A stretch of DNA of 60,559 nucleotides, from NCBI RefSeq assembly GCF_025370785.1, contig NZ_JAMXFA010000041.1, positions 1 through 60,559 on the forward strand, read 5' to 3'. Below are positions 17,690 through 26,825 of the stretch, piece by piece (position 1 is the first letter of the stretch; each line of letters begins with the position of its first letter). The position numbers were made by a program, and so were the translations under genes. The notes beneath the pieces are model-generated. The model was not told the origin of the DNA and searched no databases. It worked only from the letters and a program-made list of their open reading frames with translations. The DNA is from Laspinema olomoucense D3b. Its GTDB lineage: Bacteria > Cyanobacteriota > Cyanobacteriia > Cyanobacteriales > Laspinemataceae.

Positions 17690-19033
17690 TCACAGTTGAC
17701 CACTGCGGAAGAGATATTCAGAAATTTCAGAAATAAACTGACGGATGGTCGGTTCGCTATAGGCACCATCGTCAATCACGGTAATAATGTAAGTCTCACC
17801 GAAGAGGTTCATGGCTAAGGTGGTGCCGAGGACGCGAGAGGTTTGCCCGGTTTTTTCTCCTAACCAGTGACCGAACCCGCCTTCTAACCCAGCGAACCCA
17901 AGTTCATGGTCATATTGCCGTTCCAGGGAACGAATCAGGATTTCATCGCCGAGATGTTCTCGGTTATAGATTTGAATCATCATCTGAGTCAGATCGTCGC
18001 TGGTGGTGGTGTTGCTGCCGATCGCCACATTTTGGGGATAGATGCGATCGCCCACAAATTTAGAATAAACCCGCGTCTGTTTGAAACCCCGTTCTTCTAA
18101 CACTTGATTAATGTAATCCCACCCCAAATAATCGATAATTTGATTGGGGCCAATATTACTACTGTGACCGATCGTAGCATTTAAAATAGTTTCAAGGGGA
18201 TATTTTTCCCCCACCCGAAGTTCTGAGGCATCCTCCGTATAGTTAGCGCGATCGACATGAATGGGGGTATCGAATCGGAGTTTTTCCGAGGTGATTTTGT
18301 TCATTAAAGCCACGGCGATCGGCACTTTCATTAAGCTGGCGGCATCTCGCGCCGGTTCATTTCCGCGCAACCGACGGCAGATATTAGTCGTGAGGTGACA
18401 GATGGTAATTTTGACTTGGGAAGAAAGGCCGCTGCGTTCGGCAATAGGAATTAAAAATTGGGATTGTGCCACTTCCAGACGGTAGGAAACGGCCTCTAAA
18501 TTGGCTTGATATTCGGCAATTTTTGCCACGGTGCGATCGCCATAGTCGGAATCAGCCGGAATTTGATGCAGGTTATCCAGGGCTTTTTCCCAGAGGGATT
18601 TGAGCGTTTGTAAGGTTTCCACGGAGGAGTTCCCGGTTTTACCCAACTCTGATGCTTGAACGGCGTAGCTGAGTGCCTCTTCCCAGTAAGGTTTGCCATT
18701 GAGTTGTTTAGCGAGATTTTGTTCTACCGTTTCCATCCGCGCCAACAGGGTATCGTATCGTTGCAACAACGGCGCAAACTCGGAAGGGTATGACCATTGA
18801 TCGGTAGAGACAGGCATGGAGTCAGCACAGTTCGGATCAGAACCCGAGGGATTGTCTTCGGGAGTTGGGCGATCGCCAGCGGTGTCAGTTCCCGAGTCCG
18901 TCTCCATTGCAGTGGGAGAACAAGTAAGCGGGGGGGCTTGCGCTTGGGGTTGCGGCATCCACCACATTCCCGCCGCTAGTAGACTCAGAGAACTTGTCAG
19001 TGCGATCGCAATCCGTTTTTTACCTCTGTGCAT
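17690..19033 (-). CDS. Exported serine hydrolase with beta-lactamase class A fold
   Basis: From the ATG at 19033 the protein has 447 residues: an N-terminal signal segment (RIAIALTSSLSLLAAGMWW), an acidic low-complexity linker, a helical region (about 85-200), then a class A beta-lactamase-like domain. The SxxK nucleophile is in DAASLMKVPIAVAL, the second element HSSNIG stands where SDN is usual, and EKTGQ holds the KTG triad. The changed SDN and the long N-terminal region argue for a peptidoglycan-active or unknown serine hydrolase rather than true antibiotic resistance. A GTG three codons upstream is a weaker start. Confidence 0.82.
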   Translation of the reverse strand: MHRGKKRIAIALTSSLSLLAAGMWWMPQPQAQAPPLTCSPTAMETDSGTDTAGDRPTPEDNPSGSDPNCADSMPVSTDQWSYPSEFAPLLQRYDTLLARMETVEQNLAKQLNGKPYWEEALSYAVQASELGKTGNSSVETLQTLKSLWEKALDNLHQIPADSDYGDRTVAKIAEYQANLEAVSYRLEVAQSQFLIPIAERSGLSSQVKITICHLTTNICRRLRGNEPARDAASLMKVPIAVALMNKITSEKLRFDTPIHVDRANYTEDASELRVGEKYPLETILNATIGHSSNIGPNQIIDYLGWDYINQVLEERGFKQTRVYSKFVGDRIYPQNVAIGSNTTTSDDLTQMMIQIYNREHLGDEILIRSLERQYDHELGFAGLEGGFGHWLGEKTGQTSRVLGTTLAMNLFGETYIITVIDDGAYSEPTIRQFISEISEYLFRSGQL

Positions 19034-19532
19034 ATTGCACACCCTACCTCACCGAATAAAAACCATTGACGTTCGTTATTTTACTGAATCCTGCACCAAA
19101 AAACCGAAAACAATTCATAGAGAAGAGTTTTACGGAATCTACTGGGCATCAGTTGTAGCCGAATAGATCCCCTCAGTTCTCGGTCAAGCCGCTCCAATCC
19201 AATAAATTACAGAAAATCTCCGAGAAATTCTCCACCCTTCATGCAACAGAATTCTCTTACTTATCACCAATTAAAAATACTAACCCTTGCGACCAGGCTA
19301 CCTGAAACCTTCAAAGTTCAGGCAATTTTCAGGGATAAAGAAGGCGATCGCTACCGTATTTTCCTGGCAGATTCCCTCTGTAGAGAGAGGGCAGGGACCC
19401 CAGATTTAGATTAAAGTACCCCTTTAGGGTTAAAGGCGAGCTTTTTAAAAATGTTCTAACCCCCAGGAAGCCGGAAAAATCTACAGTGCCACCGGCTTTC
19501 CTGTTGATGTTAAATACAAAATTCAAATCATC
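19034..19532. other. 499-base divergent intergenic region
   Basis: Separates the serine hydrolase (minus) from the cytochrome gene (plus). AT-rich, with one HIP1 site. I see no RNA gene and no confident promoter hexamers. Confidence 0.4.
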
Positions 19533-21554
19533 ATGAAATGGTTTAGCCTAATTTTCATTCTGCCCGTTGTGGCGGTGATTGGGTTTTTAGTTTCCGGGGT
19601 CGAGGTTGTCTTACCGGCCTCCCCACCCAGTGAATCGATGACCTACACCCCCATGACCCAACCTGCACCCCCAGGCATCGGTTCCTACGATGTCCTCGGA
19701 CATCCTGTCAGCAAAGAAGAAGCCGATCGCCTCTTACAAACCGAAGCGGGACGAGACTATCTCTCCCCCGAAAATGGGGCGATCGAAATTACCGAAGAAC
19801 TCATCGACTTAGGGCGTGATAATTTCTACACCGCAACCTTTGGTAACGAAGTCATCTTTACCGATGTCGTAGGAATTTTAGAGGGTCCCATTAACGTCGC
19901 CAGCATGACCAAAGCGATTTTGTCCCTCAAAGGACAACCCACCACCAACCTCCAGATTCCCCTCAAAGAGGATATCACCGTCGGAGGCAAAACCTTTAAA
20001 GCCGGGACAATGCTGAATACCGGACTGGACTTGCCAAAAGGGTCCGTTCTCCCCCTGGGACTGAGTAATCATCTGAGTGGGGGTAAAGTCCGCGTCGGAG
20101 TGACTTGCGCCTTATGCCATGCCACCATAGATGGAAAAACCGGGGCCATCTTGGAGGGGGCTACCAATAATGATCTTGATGCCGGTTTATTGCTGGCAAT
20201 GGCGAGTAACACTGCGGCACTCTATCGGCAGACGGGGGTCAATCCCTTGGAACTGCCTAAAGGCAGTCATACCTACATCAATAGCCAAGGGGAACTCGCG
20301 AAATTGCCGGACTCTGAAAGCTTGGAAGAAGCCGTGGATCAGGTGTTTTTGAGTTGGGCACCAGGCAATTTTGACTCCAGTGGGGATCAGATTGACAATC
20401 CTTCCCAAATTCCCCCATCCTATACCCATGATGCTTGGCCCTACAGTTGGAGTGGGGGGTCCTCGATTGGCTGGTTCCACGGGTTGAGTTCCCTGAATAG
20501 TCGGGTCTTTGCCTTTAATGCTGACCCCACAACGACTGCCGAAAACAGCGAAAAACTCTACGGTATTGATAAAGAGACCTTTTTGGGAGCCATTTTTCAA
20601 AATTCATCCGCTTCTAAATTCCGGTTACCCGAGGGAGCAAAACCCTCGGAATTCTTCGCCAGTGTTGATCCCACCCCTGATTCTCCGGGGTTTGACCAGA
20701 CGATTAAAATGCCGGAATATCCGAATGCGTCGCTATTTGCCGCAAATGGGCTGATGTTGGCGATACCGGGTTTACCTGTGGGTACAGCAGCTAATGCAAT
20801 GTCGGCTTGGCAAAATACCTTGGCACCTCCACCGAATGAATCCTTAACCGATGCCGCAGCAGTGCAGCGGGGGTCAGCGATTTTTAATCAAGCCGGTTGC
20901 GTGGATTGTCATAGTGGTCGGTACTTTACGAATCATGAAGTGATTCCGCAACGGGTAGTGGGCACCCAACCCGAACGGGCCAAGGCATCCTTGGGACTGA
21001 AAAAACTGTTCCAAGACCCGACGACTTATCCCCCGAGCGTCCTGGTCCCCCTTCCGGAGAATCCCCCGGTGATTCCGGTGCCAACGGATATTACACCGCA
21101 ACGCGCGATTGATGTAACGTTTGGGATTACCGAACCGAAGGGCGGATACAAAGTGCAGCACTTGATTGGGTTGTATCTGACGGCTCCTTATCTCCATGAT
21201 GGCGGGGTGGCAGCAGCAGGGGATGCTTTAAGGCAAGATGCTGACGGCAAGTTCGCGATCGCCAATCCCGCTCGCATTGGCTTACCGGGAACCTTGTTAC
21301 AAGGGATAAATCCAGATCCCGAAGCGAGTTTAAGAATGCTGGTTGATCGTCGCTTGCGCTCCGCCCTGATTGCCGCAAACCGGGCCAACCCCAGTCTGCA
21401 ACGGGCTAATATTGACGGCAGGGGACATGATTACTGGGTTGATGAAGAGGCTGGATTTACACCAGGAGATCAGACTGATTTAATTCAGTTTCTCTTATCC
21501 ATTGATGATGAACCGGAAGTCTTACCCGAGCCTAAATTAGCTCAGGGGTGGTAA
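19533..21554 (+). CDS. Exported di-haem c-type cytochrome oxidoreductase
   Basis: A 673-residue protein with an N-terminal membrane/signal segment (FILPVVAVIGFLVSGVEVVL). Two haem c sites are visible: CALCH at residues 192-196 and CVDCH at 456-460. Around the second, the sequence AAVQRGSAIFNQAGC and the later YLHDGGVAAAGDAL segment resemble the di-haem cytochrome c peroxidase/MauG-like and RoxA-like families. The His in LYLTAPYLHDGG is a typical landmark of that superfamily. It acts outside the cytoplasmic membrane. True peroxidases are shorter, so I do not assign a reaction. A strong hairpin follows. Confidence 0.85.
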   Translation: MKWFSLIFILPVVAVIGFLVSGVEVVLPASPPSESMTYTPMTQPAPPGIGSYDVLGHPVSKEEADRLLQTEAGRDYLSPENGAIEITEELIDLGRDNFYTATFGNEVIFTDVVGILEGPINVASMTKAILSLKGQPTTNLQIPLKEDITVGGKTFKAGTMLNTGLDLPKGSVLPLGLSNHLSGGKVRVGVTCALCHATIDGKTGAILEGATNNDLDAGLLLAMASNTAALYRQTGVNPLELPKGSHTYINSQGELAKLPDSESLEEAVDQVFLSWAPGNFDSSGDQIDNPSQIPPSYTHDAWPYSWSGGSSIGWFHGLSSLNSRVFAFNADPTTTAENSEKLYGIDKETFLGAIFQNSSASKFRLPEGAKPSEFFASVDPTPDSPGFDQTIKMPEYPNASLFAANGLMLAIPGLPVGTAANAMSAWQNTLAPPPNESLTDAAAVQRGSAIFNQAGCVDCHSGRYFTNHEVIPQRVVGTQPERAKASLGLKKLFQDPTTYPPSVLVPLPENPPVIPVPTDITPQRAIDVTFGITEPKGGYKVQHLIGLYLTAPYLHDGGVAAAGDALRQDADGKFAIANPARIGLPGTLLQGINPDPEASLRMLVDRRLRSALIAANRANPSLQRANIDGRGHDYWVDEEAGFTPGDQTDLIQFLLSIDDEPEVLPEPKLAQGW

Positions 21555-21581
21555 TGGATAATCCCTAGCGGTTTTAACTGG

Positions 21582-21613
21582 GGATGAGGGTAATTTCTTA
21601 ATTACCCTCATCC
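21582..21613 (+). terminator. Hairpin after the cytochrome gene
   Basis: Near-perfect 13-14-base stem: GGATGAGGGTAAT against ATTACCCTCATCC with a 4-6 base loop, 27 bases past the stop. No U-tract follows, so termination or 3-prime protection are both possible. Confidence 0.65.
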
Positions 21614-21686
21614 GGTGAGAAGCGTCTTACGTTGAACTATAAAATTTCAGTTAAGTAATTTAGAGTGATTCAGGGAGGAGAGGTTG

Positions 21687-21815
21687 ATGGAAGAATTTAT
21701 ACGAGGGTTATTGGGCGATCGCATCACCCTAAGTTGGCTGATTTTTATCATTGCGTTTTGTGGAATAACTTACAGCATTCTGTATCGCGATTCCAATGGG
21801 CGATCGCCTGATTAA
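21687..21815 (+). CDS. Small single-span membrane protein, 42 residues
   Basis: Too short for routine ORF calls. An ATG follows a strong ribosome site (GGGAGGAGAGG, about six bases upstream) and opens a 42-codon frame: a short amphipathic N-terminus (MEEFIRGLLGDRI), one hydrophobic helix at about 15-32 (LSWLIFIIAFCGITYSIL) and a polar end with YRDSNGRSPD. That is the build of a cyanobacterial small membrane protein such as those that join membrane complexes, but I do not recognise its family. It lies between the cytochrome hairpin and a convergent membrane-protein gene. Confidence 0.6.
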   Translation: MEEFIRGLLGDRITLSWLIFIIAFCGITYSILYRDSNGRSPD

Positions 21816-21862
21816 AAACCCAGGAGGGGGAGCAACAGGCTCCTTACTCCTCATCCAGAAGC

Positions 21863-22507
21863 TTACTCGGTTTCCGGTAAGGGAGGGCGGATAGACAGAT
21901 AAACCAAAGGACCCAGTAGGGGAACGATCGCCACTGCCCAGAAAATCCGAGAATCGTGCCAACCTCGACGGGCCATATCATCGCCCAGTAAAGTAGGAAA
22001 AACTAAATACATTAGGGCAAAATCTAAACTCATTAAATATAAAAATCGACTGGTTTGCCATTGTTTGATAAATTCGTCGAAATTGCCGCTATATAAAGCA
22101 TAAATGATTAGTCCGATGGTGCTAATAAGTAGAGCAATTCCTGTTAAGCGACTATCGAGCAGTTTGATGAGCCAATCTTTTTTGCCCAAAAAGTAAGGGC
22201 GACTTTCCCGCAACAGGATATAGGGCATCATTCCAATCACGCCGGATCCATTGGAAGCCAAAAAAGAGGGCCAAGCGGGGATGGGTTGCATCCGTTCATC
22301 AATAAACATCAAACAGGCATAGATTAACGGCCAAACTCCCATGAAACTAAACAGGGTAAACGCATAAGCATTCACCTCATTGAGTTGCAGTTTGACCATT
22401 TTTTCAATGAGGGTTAAGGTCCCGGATTGCTCTAAGGGCTGAAGTTGTAAAATGTAGCCAACAAAGAATGCCCAAATTATTAACAGCACAATTTTTAAAG
22501 GAAGCAT
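21863..22507 (-). CDS. Multi-span membrane protein, unknown function
   Basis: A 214-residue integral membrane protein with about six hydrophobic segments: near residues 2-20, 48-68, 80-97, 120-142, 150-172 and 188-208. Polar motifs between them include FIDERMQPIPAWP, LLRESRPYFLGKKDWLIKLLDSR and LLGDDMARRGW. Homologues occur in cyanobacteria and plant plastids as uncharacterised membrane proteins, as far as I recall; no function can be given. AAGG lies upstream of the ATG. It converges with the 42-residue peptide gene. Confidence 0.75.
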   Translation of the reverse strand: MLPLKIVLLIIWAFFVGYILQLQPLEQSGTLTLIEKMVKLQLNEVNAYAFTLFSFMGVWPLIYACLMFIDERMQPIPAWPSFLASNGSGVIGMMPYILLRESRPYFLGKKDWLIKLLDSRLTGIALLISTIGLIIYALYSGNFDEFIKQWQTSRFLYLMSLDFALMYLVFPTLLGDDMARRGWHDSRIFWAVAIVPLLGPLVYLSIRPPLPETE

Positions 22508-22976
22508 AAAAGAGAACCTTTGAGGGAATAGGTTTTGGATATTATAGGGGACAGTTTGCCCGAGTTCCTCTGTCTAAAGTGGAGGTTCCAGCCGGAAGGG
22601 AAACACAGGAACTGACCCGGGGATGGTGCGTTCCCGGGGGATTTTGGTGTTTAGCAGTGTTTTGGGTGGCTGGCCCTGATTAACTTGGAGCTCTGGGATC
22701 TGTCTCCTATCTCAGGGAAAACGGATATCTTCTTAAGAAGCTGAGGAGGATGTGTCTAGAGTCCGTAAATTTTGGTAAGTACATTTACTCACCATCCGCT
22801 GAATGGCTGATTTCTATTAAGTCATTTGGCTGATGTGAAAATCAAAGGACCGGGCGGACAATGAATGGTTAAGTGATTTCACTTAGTCGCGACTGAGGTT
22901 AGGAAAGTTCAGGGGCTGATCGGTTTGCTGAATCACCAAAGGGCTGGTGAAAAAAACGGAGAAAAAGAGGGTCAAT
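22508..22976. other. 469-base non-coding region
   Basis: Upstream of the membrane protein gene (minus) and of a doubtful small plus-strand gene. No recognisable RNA gene, repeat family or promoter pair. Confidence 0.35.
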
Positions 22977-23231
22977 ATGGGAAGCATCTGCCAAACGATT
23001 CACTTATACCCAAGTGAATGGGGAAATAAAAACATCTATCCCTCGTTGGATATTAGAAACAAAAAAGCTCAAAATACAGAGCATGGCTGGTCCCGGTGGA
23101 GAGGGGATAAAATGGATGGGGTGATGGACACGAATGAGTCTCACCCAATCTATGTCAGCAATCAAGGACCAATTAAAACCCGAAAGATTTTGACAATGGA
23201 AGGCGGCTGGTATCGATTCCACGGTCGCTAA
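22977..23231 (+). CDS. Hypothetical small protein, 84 residues (doubtful)
   Basis: The ATG follows AGAGGG by about six bases, and a small stem with TTCCCTA/TAGGGGAA arms lies about 30 bases after the stop (23263-23290), so the unit looks gene-like. The product begins MGSICQTIHLYPSEWGNK, is hydrophilic and rich in Trp, Gly, Asn and Lys, and ends MEGGWYRFHGR. No family recognised. A GTG ten codons upstream extends the frame. It may equally be a chance frame in a long intergenic region. Confidence 0.35.
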   Translation: MGSICQTIHLYPSEWGNKNIYPSLDIRNKKAQNTEHGWSRWRGDKMDGVMDTNESHPIYVSNQGPIKTRKILTMEGGWYRFHGR

Positions 23232-23990
23232 TGGAAATTGATAAAAATTCTTAAGATAGATGCGTGATTCCCTATTTTATGGTAGGGGAAGAAAAATCGT
23301 TGGATTAGGTCCAAAAGTTCCTGATGAGGTACTTTGGGTACTCTAGTGAGCAGAAAATTTCCAGGTTTAACCCAAAGCAATCCTCCTCCCAAAACTGGAG
23401 GTTAATATCCAGGATTGCTCTTGCCCATGATGGGTGAAACCCCATATCTAAAAAGGACAAACTTGACCTATAGTTAGGAAAGTTAGCAAATTTTTATGAA
23501 AAGTTGGTACCTGGCGGTACTATAACAACTTAAAGGTTTTATTCCCGATTTCAGTGAGGTTGAAGCCCGGATATAAAGCAATTTTTTAAGGACGAAAATT
23601 GCCCCTGTTTTATAGAGTAATGCAATCAGAAGAGTTTCGGATCAGCTAATGCTAACAGTCAATTTTGCACATTTCCGATTTAATCTGGCCCCGTTTTTGC
23701 TGCCCATCCAGCTATATTTTGCGCCTGGACTCCCTGCGCCGGATATTCACGCCATGTCAGTCCCTGTGACCAGACCCTATCAGGAGCGTCCAACCACAGA
23801 GGCGAATTCCGACTGTAAGGAGAACGATCAGAAAGAATGCGATCATCATCGGGGGAGTCGGGAGGAGCGTTCGGAACGCTAGTTTTTCAAGTTGTACGGC
23901 TGACTCTGCTTTGAGGAACTGAAAGCGATCGCTTCATGAGGCAGCGGGTCACCAACTGTGGCCCGCCAGTCTACCTCAGACAAGTGAGAT
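23232..23990. other. 759-base gene-poor region
   Basis: No supported gene. A long-range stem (GCAATCCT at 23377-23384 with AGGATTGC at 23411-23418, plus inner CCTCC/GGAGG) could form an RNA hairpin. A 77-codon frame at 23649-23882 starts with an ATG but has no ribosome site and a low-complexity charged tail, so I do not call it. Confidence 0.4.
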
Positions 23991-25433
23991 TCAACCCCGA
24001 ACAATCTGCTCGATTTTCTGCGCTTGCACCGGCAAGGCAGCGGTAAAGACTTCCCGACCCTCTTGGGTGACCATAACATCATCCTCGATGCGGATGCCTC
24101 GGACATCGTGAAACTGGGCTAATTTATCCCAGTTGACGACGCCATCATATTGCTCACGCCGTTGGGGGTCGTTTAAAATAGCGGGGACTTGATAAAATCC
24201 TGGCTCAATGGTGACTAACATTCCCGGTTGCAGAGTCCGGTTTAGACGCAGGTAACATAAGCCAAAGCGATCGCTGCGATCGCGACCCTCCTGATAGCCT
24301 GCAATATCTCCCAAATCTTCCATATCATGAACGTCCAATCCCAGGAGATGTCCAACCCCATGCGGAAAAAATAAGGCATGGGCGTCCATTTCCACCAAAT
24401 CCTCGGGATTGCCGCGCAAAATTCCTAAATTGACCAATCCTTCCGCGATCGCCACCGCTGCTACCCGATGAATATCCGCATATTCAACCCCAGGACCCAC
24501 CTGTTCAATGCAGCAGTCATGGGCCGCTAAAACCACATCGTAGATATCCCGTTGGGTGGGGGAAAACTGCCCAGAAACGGGCCAAGTGCGGGTCACATCT
24601 GCCGCCCAACCTGTGGCAGTTTCTGCACCTACATCCACTAGCAGCAAATCCCCGGGCTGCAACAGGTGATGGTAATGCTGATTGTGCAAGACTTGGCCCT
24701 CAACGGTCACTATACTGTTATAAGCACAGGTAAAATTCTGGGCCATAATCGCCCCTTCCATTGCACCCCGGACCATTGCTTCGGTTTGAGCGCGGCGAGT
24801 GGACATCATTCCCACGAGATGCGCCTGAACTGTACAGGCAGCCGCTTGTAACAGTTCACGAATCGCCCATTCATCGTGGATCAGCCGTAATTGAGCGATC
24901 GCCAGGGCTAATTCCCGATCGCGAGCAACGGTGGGATTGCCTTGGTCCGGAAACAATCCCACCGGGCGATCGAGGATATCCACCTGTTCCATGCGCGTCT
25001 TCAAATCAGGTGCAGCAACAGTTGCAGCATTTTGGCTGCGAGATTTTAACTCGGAAAGGGGAAATGCCTCATCCGCCGCGATCGCCTCGGCAACCTGCGA
25101 TCGCGTCGGCATTTCTCCATGCCAAAGGGTACTGCCTGGGTGGGGATCATCCATAAACAGTTCCAATCTGCCCCCATCCAGCCGAATTGCCGCGTTTTCT
25201 AGGGAAAGTCCAGCAAAATATAAGAAATGACTGCTGGGGCGAAAGGGATAAACATTCGCCGGAAAATTACGGGAAGAGGGACTTCCTGACCACAAAATCA
25301 CGGGAGTTGCGATTTGATTTGCCAGCTTTTGCCTGCGTTGAAGGAGGGCCGTTGTCAGGGAAGTTGCCGGAGTGGATATTTGCATGAGGGATAGTTTTGC
25401 CTTGCGATCGAGTAGGGTTTGATCATCCATCAT
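23991..25433 (-). CDS. pepP: Xaa-Pro aminopeptidase (M24B, AMPP family)
   Basis: Removes N-terminal residues preceding proline, using two Mn ions. The 480-residue protein has an N-terminal creatinase-like domain (VILWSGSPSSRNFPANVYPFRPSSHFLYFAGL) and a pita-bread catalytic domain. Metal ligands appear in VDVGAETATGWAADVTRTWP (two Asp), FPHGVGHLLGLDVHD (His), MLVTIEPGFY (Glu) and GIRIEDDVMV (Glu). The start is uncertain: the two leading ATG codons give an extra 16 residues over the ATG at 25385 (MQISTPATSL), which fits the family better. Confidence 0.93.
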   Translation of the reverse strand: MMDDQTLLDRKAKLSLMQISTPATSLTTALLQRRQKLANQIATPVILWSGSPSSRNFPANVYPFRPSSHFLYFAGLSLENAAIRLDGGRLELFMDDPHPGSTLWHGEMPTRSQVAEAIAADEAFPLSELKSRSQNAATVAAPDLKTRMEQVDILDRPVGLFPDQGNPTVARDRELALAIAQLRLIHDEWAIRELLQAAACTVQAHLVGMMSTRRAQTEAMVRGAMEGAIMAQNFTCAYNSIVTVEGQVLHNQHYHHLLQPGDLLLVDVGAETATGWAADVTRTWPVSGQFSPTQRDIYDVVLAAHDCCIEQVGPGVEYADIHRVAAVAIAEGLVNLGILRGNPEDLVEMDAHALFFPHGVGHLLGLDVHDMEDLGDIAGYQEGRDRSDRFGLCYLRLNRTLQPGMLVTIEPGFYQVPAILNDPQRREQYDGVVNWDKLAQFHDVRGIRIEDDVMVTQEGREVFTAALPVQAQKIEQIVRG

Positions 25434-25483
25434 AGGGAGTAAAGAGAACTCAGACCCAAGTCCCCTTAAGGTCGTTTTGTTAA

Positions 25484-25498
25484 GTTCGTAGTAACGAC
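25484..25498. repeat. GTTCGTAGTAACGAC interspersed repeat fragment
   Basis: The same 15 bases recur at 30043-30057, where they lead into a hairpin terminator, and a partial copy is at 5477-5485. Here it lies between divergent pepP and the DUF4332 gene. Confidence 0.8.
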
Positions 25499-25561
25499 TA
25501 ACTGGAGTCGAACCGATCGCCGTTACCCTAGTTTAAGAGGAGTCTTAATCCCATTCAACCC

Positions 25562-26005
25562 ATGAACGCATCTAAATCGCGGCAAGTGCGCCCCTTAAAA
25601 CCGACTCACTGGCCGATCGCCCAATTACCTGGGGTCAGTTCCCACGACCAAAATCTACTGGAAACTTGTGGGATTACCACAACTGGGGAACTGCTGCGGC
25701 GAGGGAAAACACCGGAACAACGGCAGGCGATCGCCTCAGAGTTAGGCATCCATCTTCAATATGTGAATAAATGGGTGGCAATGGCAGAACTTGCTTCAAT
25801 TCCGACGGTCGGCTATCAATATTGTGGGTTATTGCTGCACGCCGGAATTGCCTCGATCGCCCAACTGGCTGACTTACCCATCCACCGATTGCACCAACAA
25901 CTTTTAAGGGTCCAAGTTGCCAATCTCCAACGCCGGGACCTTTGTCCCTCCGTGGATGAAGTGACGCGATGGATTCAACAGGCGCGGACCCTTATCAAGG
26001 GATGA
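25562..26005 (+). CDS. DUF4332 domain protein (helix-hairpin-helix type)
   Basis: A 147-residue protein of the DUF4332 type, a cyanobacterial family with tandem helix-hairpin-helix-like units. The first unit is IAQLPGVSSHDQNLLETCGITTTGELLRRG, the second starts ELASIPTVGYQYCGLLLHAGIASIAQLADLP. Such units usually bind DNA without sequence specificity or mediate protein contacts. No catalytic residues seen. It is convergent with the TetR gene, 11 bases apart. Confidence 0.82.
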   Translation: MNASKSRQVRPLKPTHWPIAQLPGVSSHDQNLLETCGITTTGELLRRGKTPEQRQAIASELGIHLQYVNKWVAMAELASIPTVGYQYCGLLLHAGIASIAQLADLPIHRLHQQLLRVQVANLQRRDLCPSVDEVTRWIQQARTLIKG

Positions 26006-26016
26006 ATCCGGGAGAA

Positions 26017-26640
26017 TTACTCGTTCTGGGGTGGCGCTAACACCCCATGTAGGAAAATATCTGCCAATCCTTCCGCCATTTCCTGCATCGCTTTGGGAGA
26101 GGAATCGTTTTCCAGGAGGGTTTGTTGACTAAATCCTGCCACAGCAAACATTCCTAGAAAAACATGAGCCACCAGGCGAGGATTCATGGGACGATAAATT
26201 CCCCGTTCCATTGCGGTTTCAAAGAATGCCTCAGCGACATCGGTCATTTTGGAAATTACCTCAGCTTGGATGCGATCGCGTAACTCCGGGTGAAACTGAG
26301 CCTCCAGGAAGCAAACCCGCATCAAATCCGCATTTTTGTGAATATTCAACATCCGCCGCCGCATCACTTGCGCCACTGCCTGATAACTGCCCATTTCGCT
26401 GAGTTCCGTGAGCAGATCCGTGAGGATTTCGATCCATCCCTCCGTTGCCAACTCTACCAAAATTGCTTTTTTATTGGCAAAATGACGGAATAGGGTTCCT
26501 TCAGCTACACTGGCAGCTTGAGCGAGGTCTCTTGTGGTGGTTCCGTTGTAACCCTTTTGGGCAAATAACCGCTGCGCCGCATTTAAAATCCGAGTGCGCG
26601 TATCGGTTTCAGCAGGTTGGGAGCGAGTAAATATATTCAT
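26017..26640 (-). CDS. TetR/AcrR-family transcriptional regulator
   Basis: A 207-residue regulator. The N-terminal helix-turn-helix is clear: TRILNAAQRLFAQKGYNGTTTRDLAQAASVAEGTLFRHFANKKAIL. The C-terminal half is the variable ligand-binding and dimer domain. The gene is divergent from the M16 peptidase operon with about 180 bases between starts, so it may control that operon as well as itself. No operator palindrome stood out. Ligand unknown. Confidence 0.92.
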   Translation of the reverse strand: MNIFTRSQPAETDTRTRILNAAQRLFAQKGYNGTTTRDLAQAASVAEGTLFRHFANKKAILVELATEGWIEILTDLLTELSEMGSYQAVAQVMRRRMLNIHKNADLMRVCFLEAQFHPELRDRIQAEVISKMTDVAEAFFETAMERGIYRPMNPRLVAHVFLGMFAVAGFSQQTLLENDSSPKAMQEMAEGLADIFLHGVLAPPQNE

Positions 26641-26825
26641 CGTTAATAGAAAATAGTGCTGTGGGAAATCACATCAAGAGCGTTTTTTTCTAACCCCGGA
26701 GGACTCAACGAACCCGAATCAAACAGAGGAATAACCGCCCTTGCGTTACTTAAAATGGCTGACCCTCAATCGAGGAGTCACCTCCAGACTGATGAATCAA
26801 AATCACCGCTTTTTTTTTATTGGCT

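Noticed and set aside
17690-19033. Antibiotic-resistance beta-lactamase label.
   Set aside because: The SDN motif is replaced by SSN-type sequence and a long extra N-terminal region is present; a cell-wall hydrolase or unknown activity is as likely.
18816-19166. 116-codon plus-strand frame over the start of the serine hydrolase gene.
   Set aside because: Antisense to the signal peptide and linker of a better supported gene; no ribosome site.
23649-23882. 77-codon plus-strand frame with hydrophobic start.
   Set aside because: No ribosome site, low-complexity charged end, no recognised family.
25500-25530. Possible minus-strand tRNA (CTGGAGTCGAACCGATCG resembles a T-arm complement).
   Set aside because: No acceptor stem, anticodon arm or D-arm can be built around it; it lies beside a known interspersed repeat.
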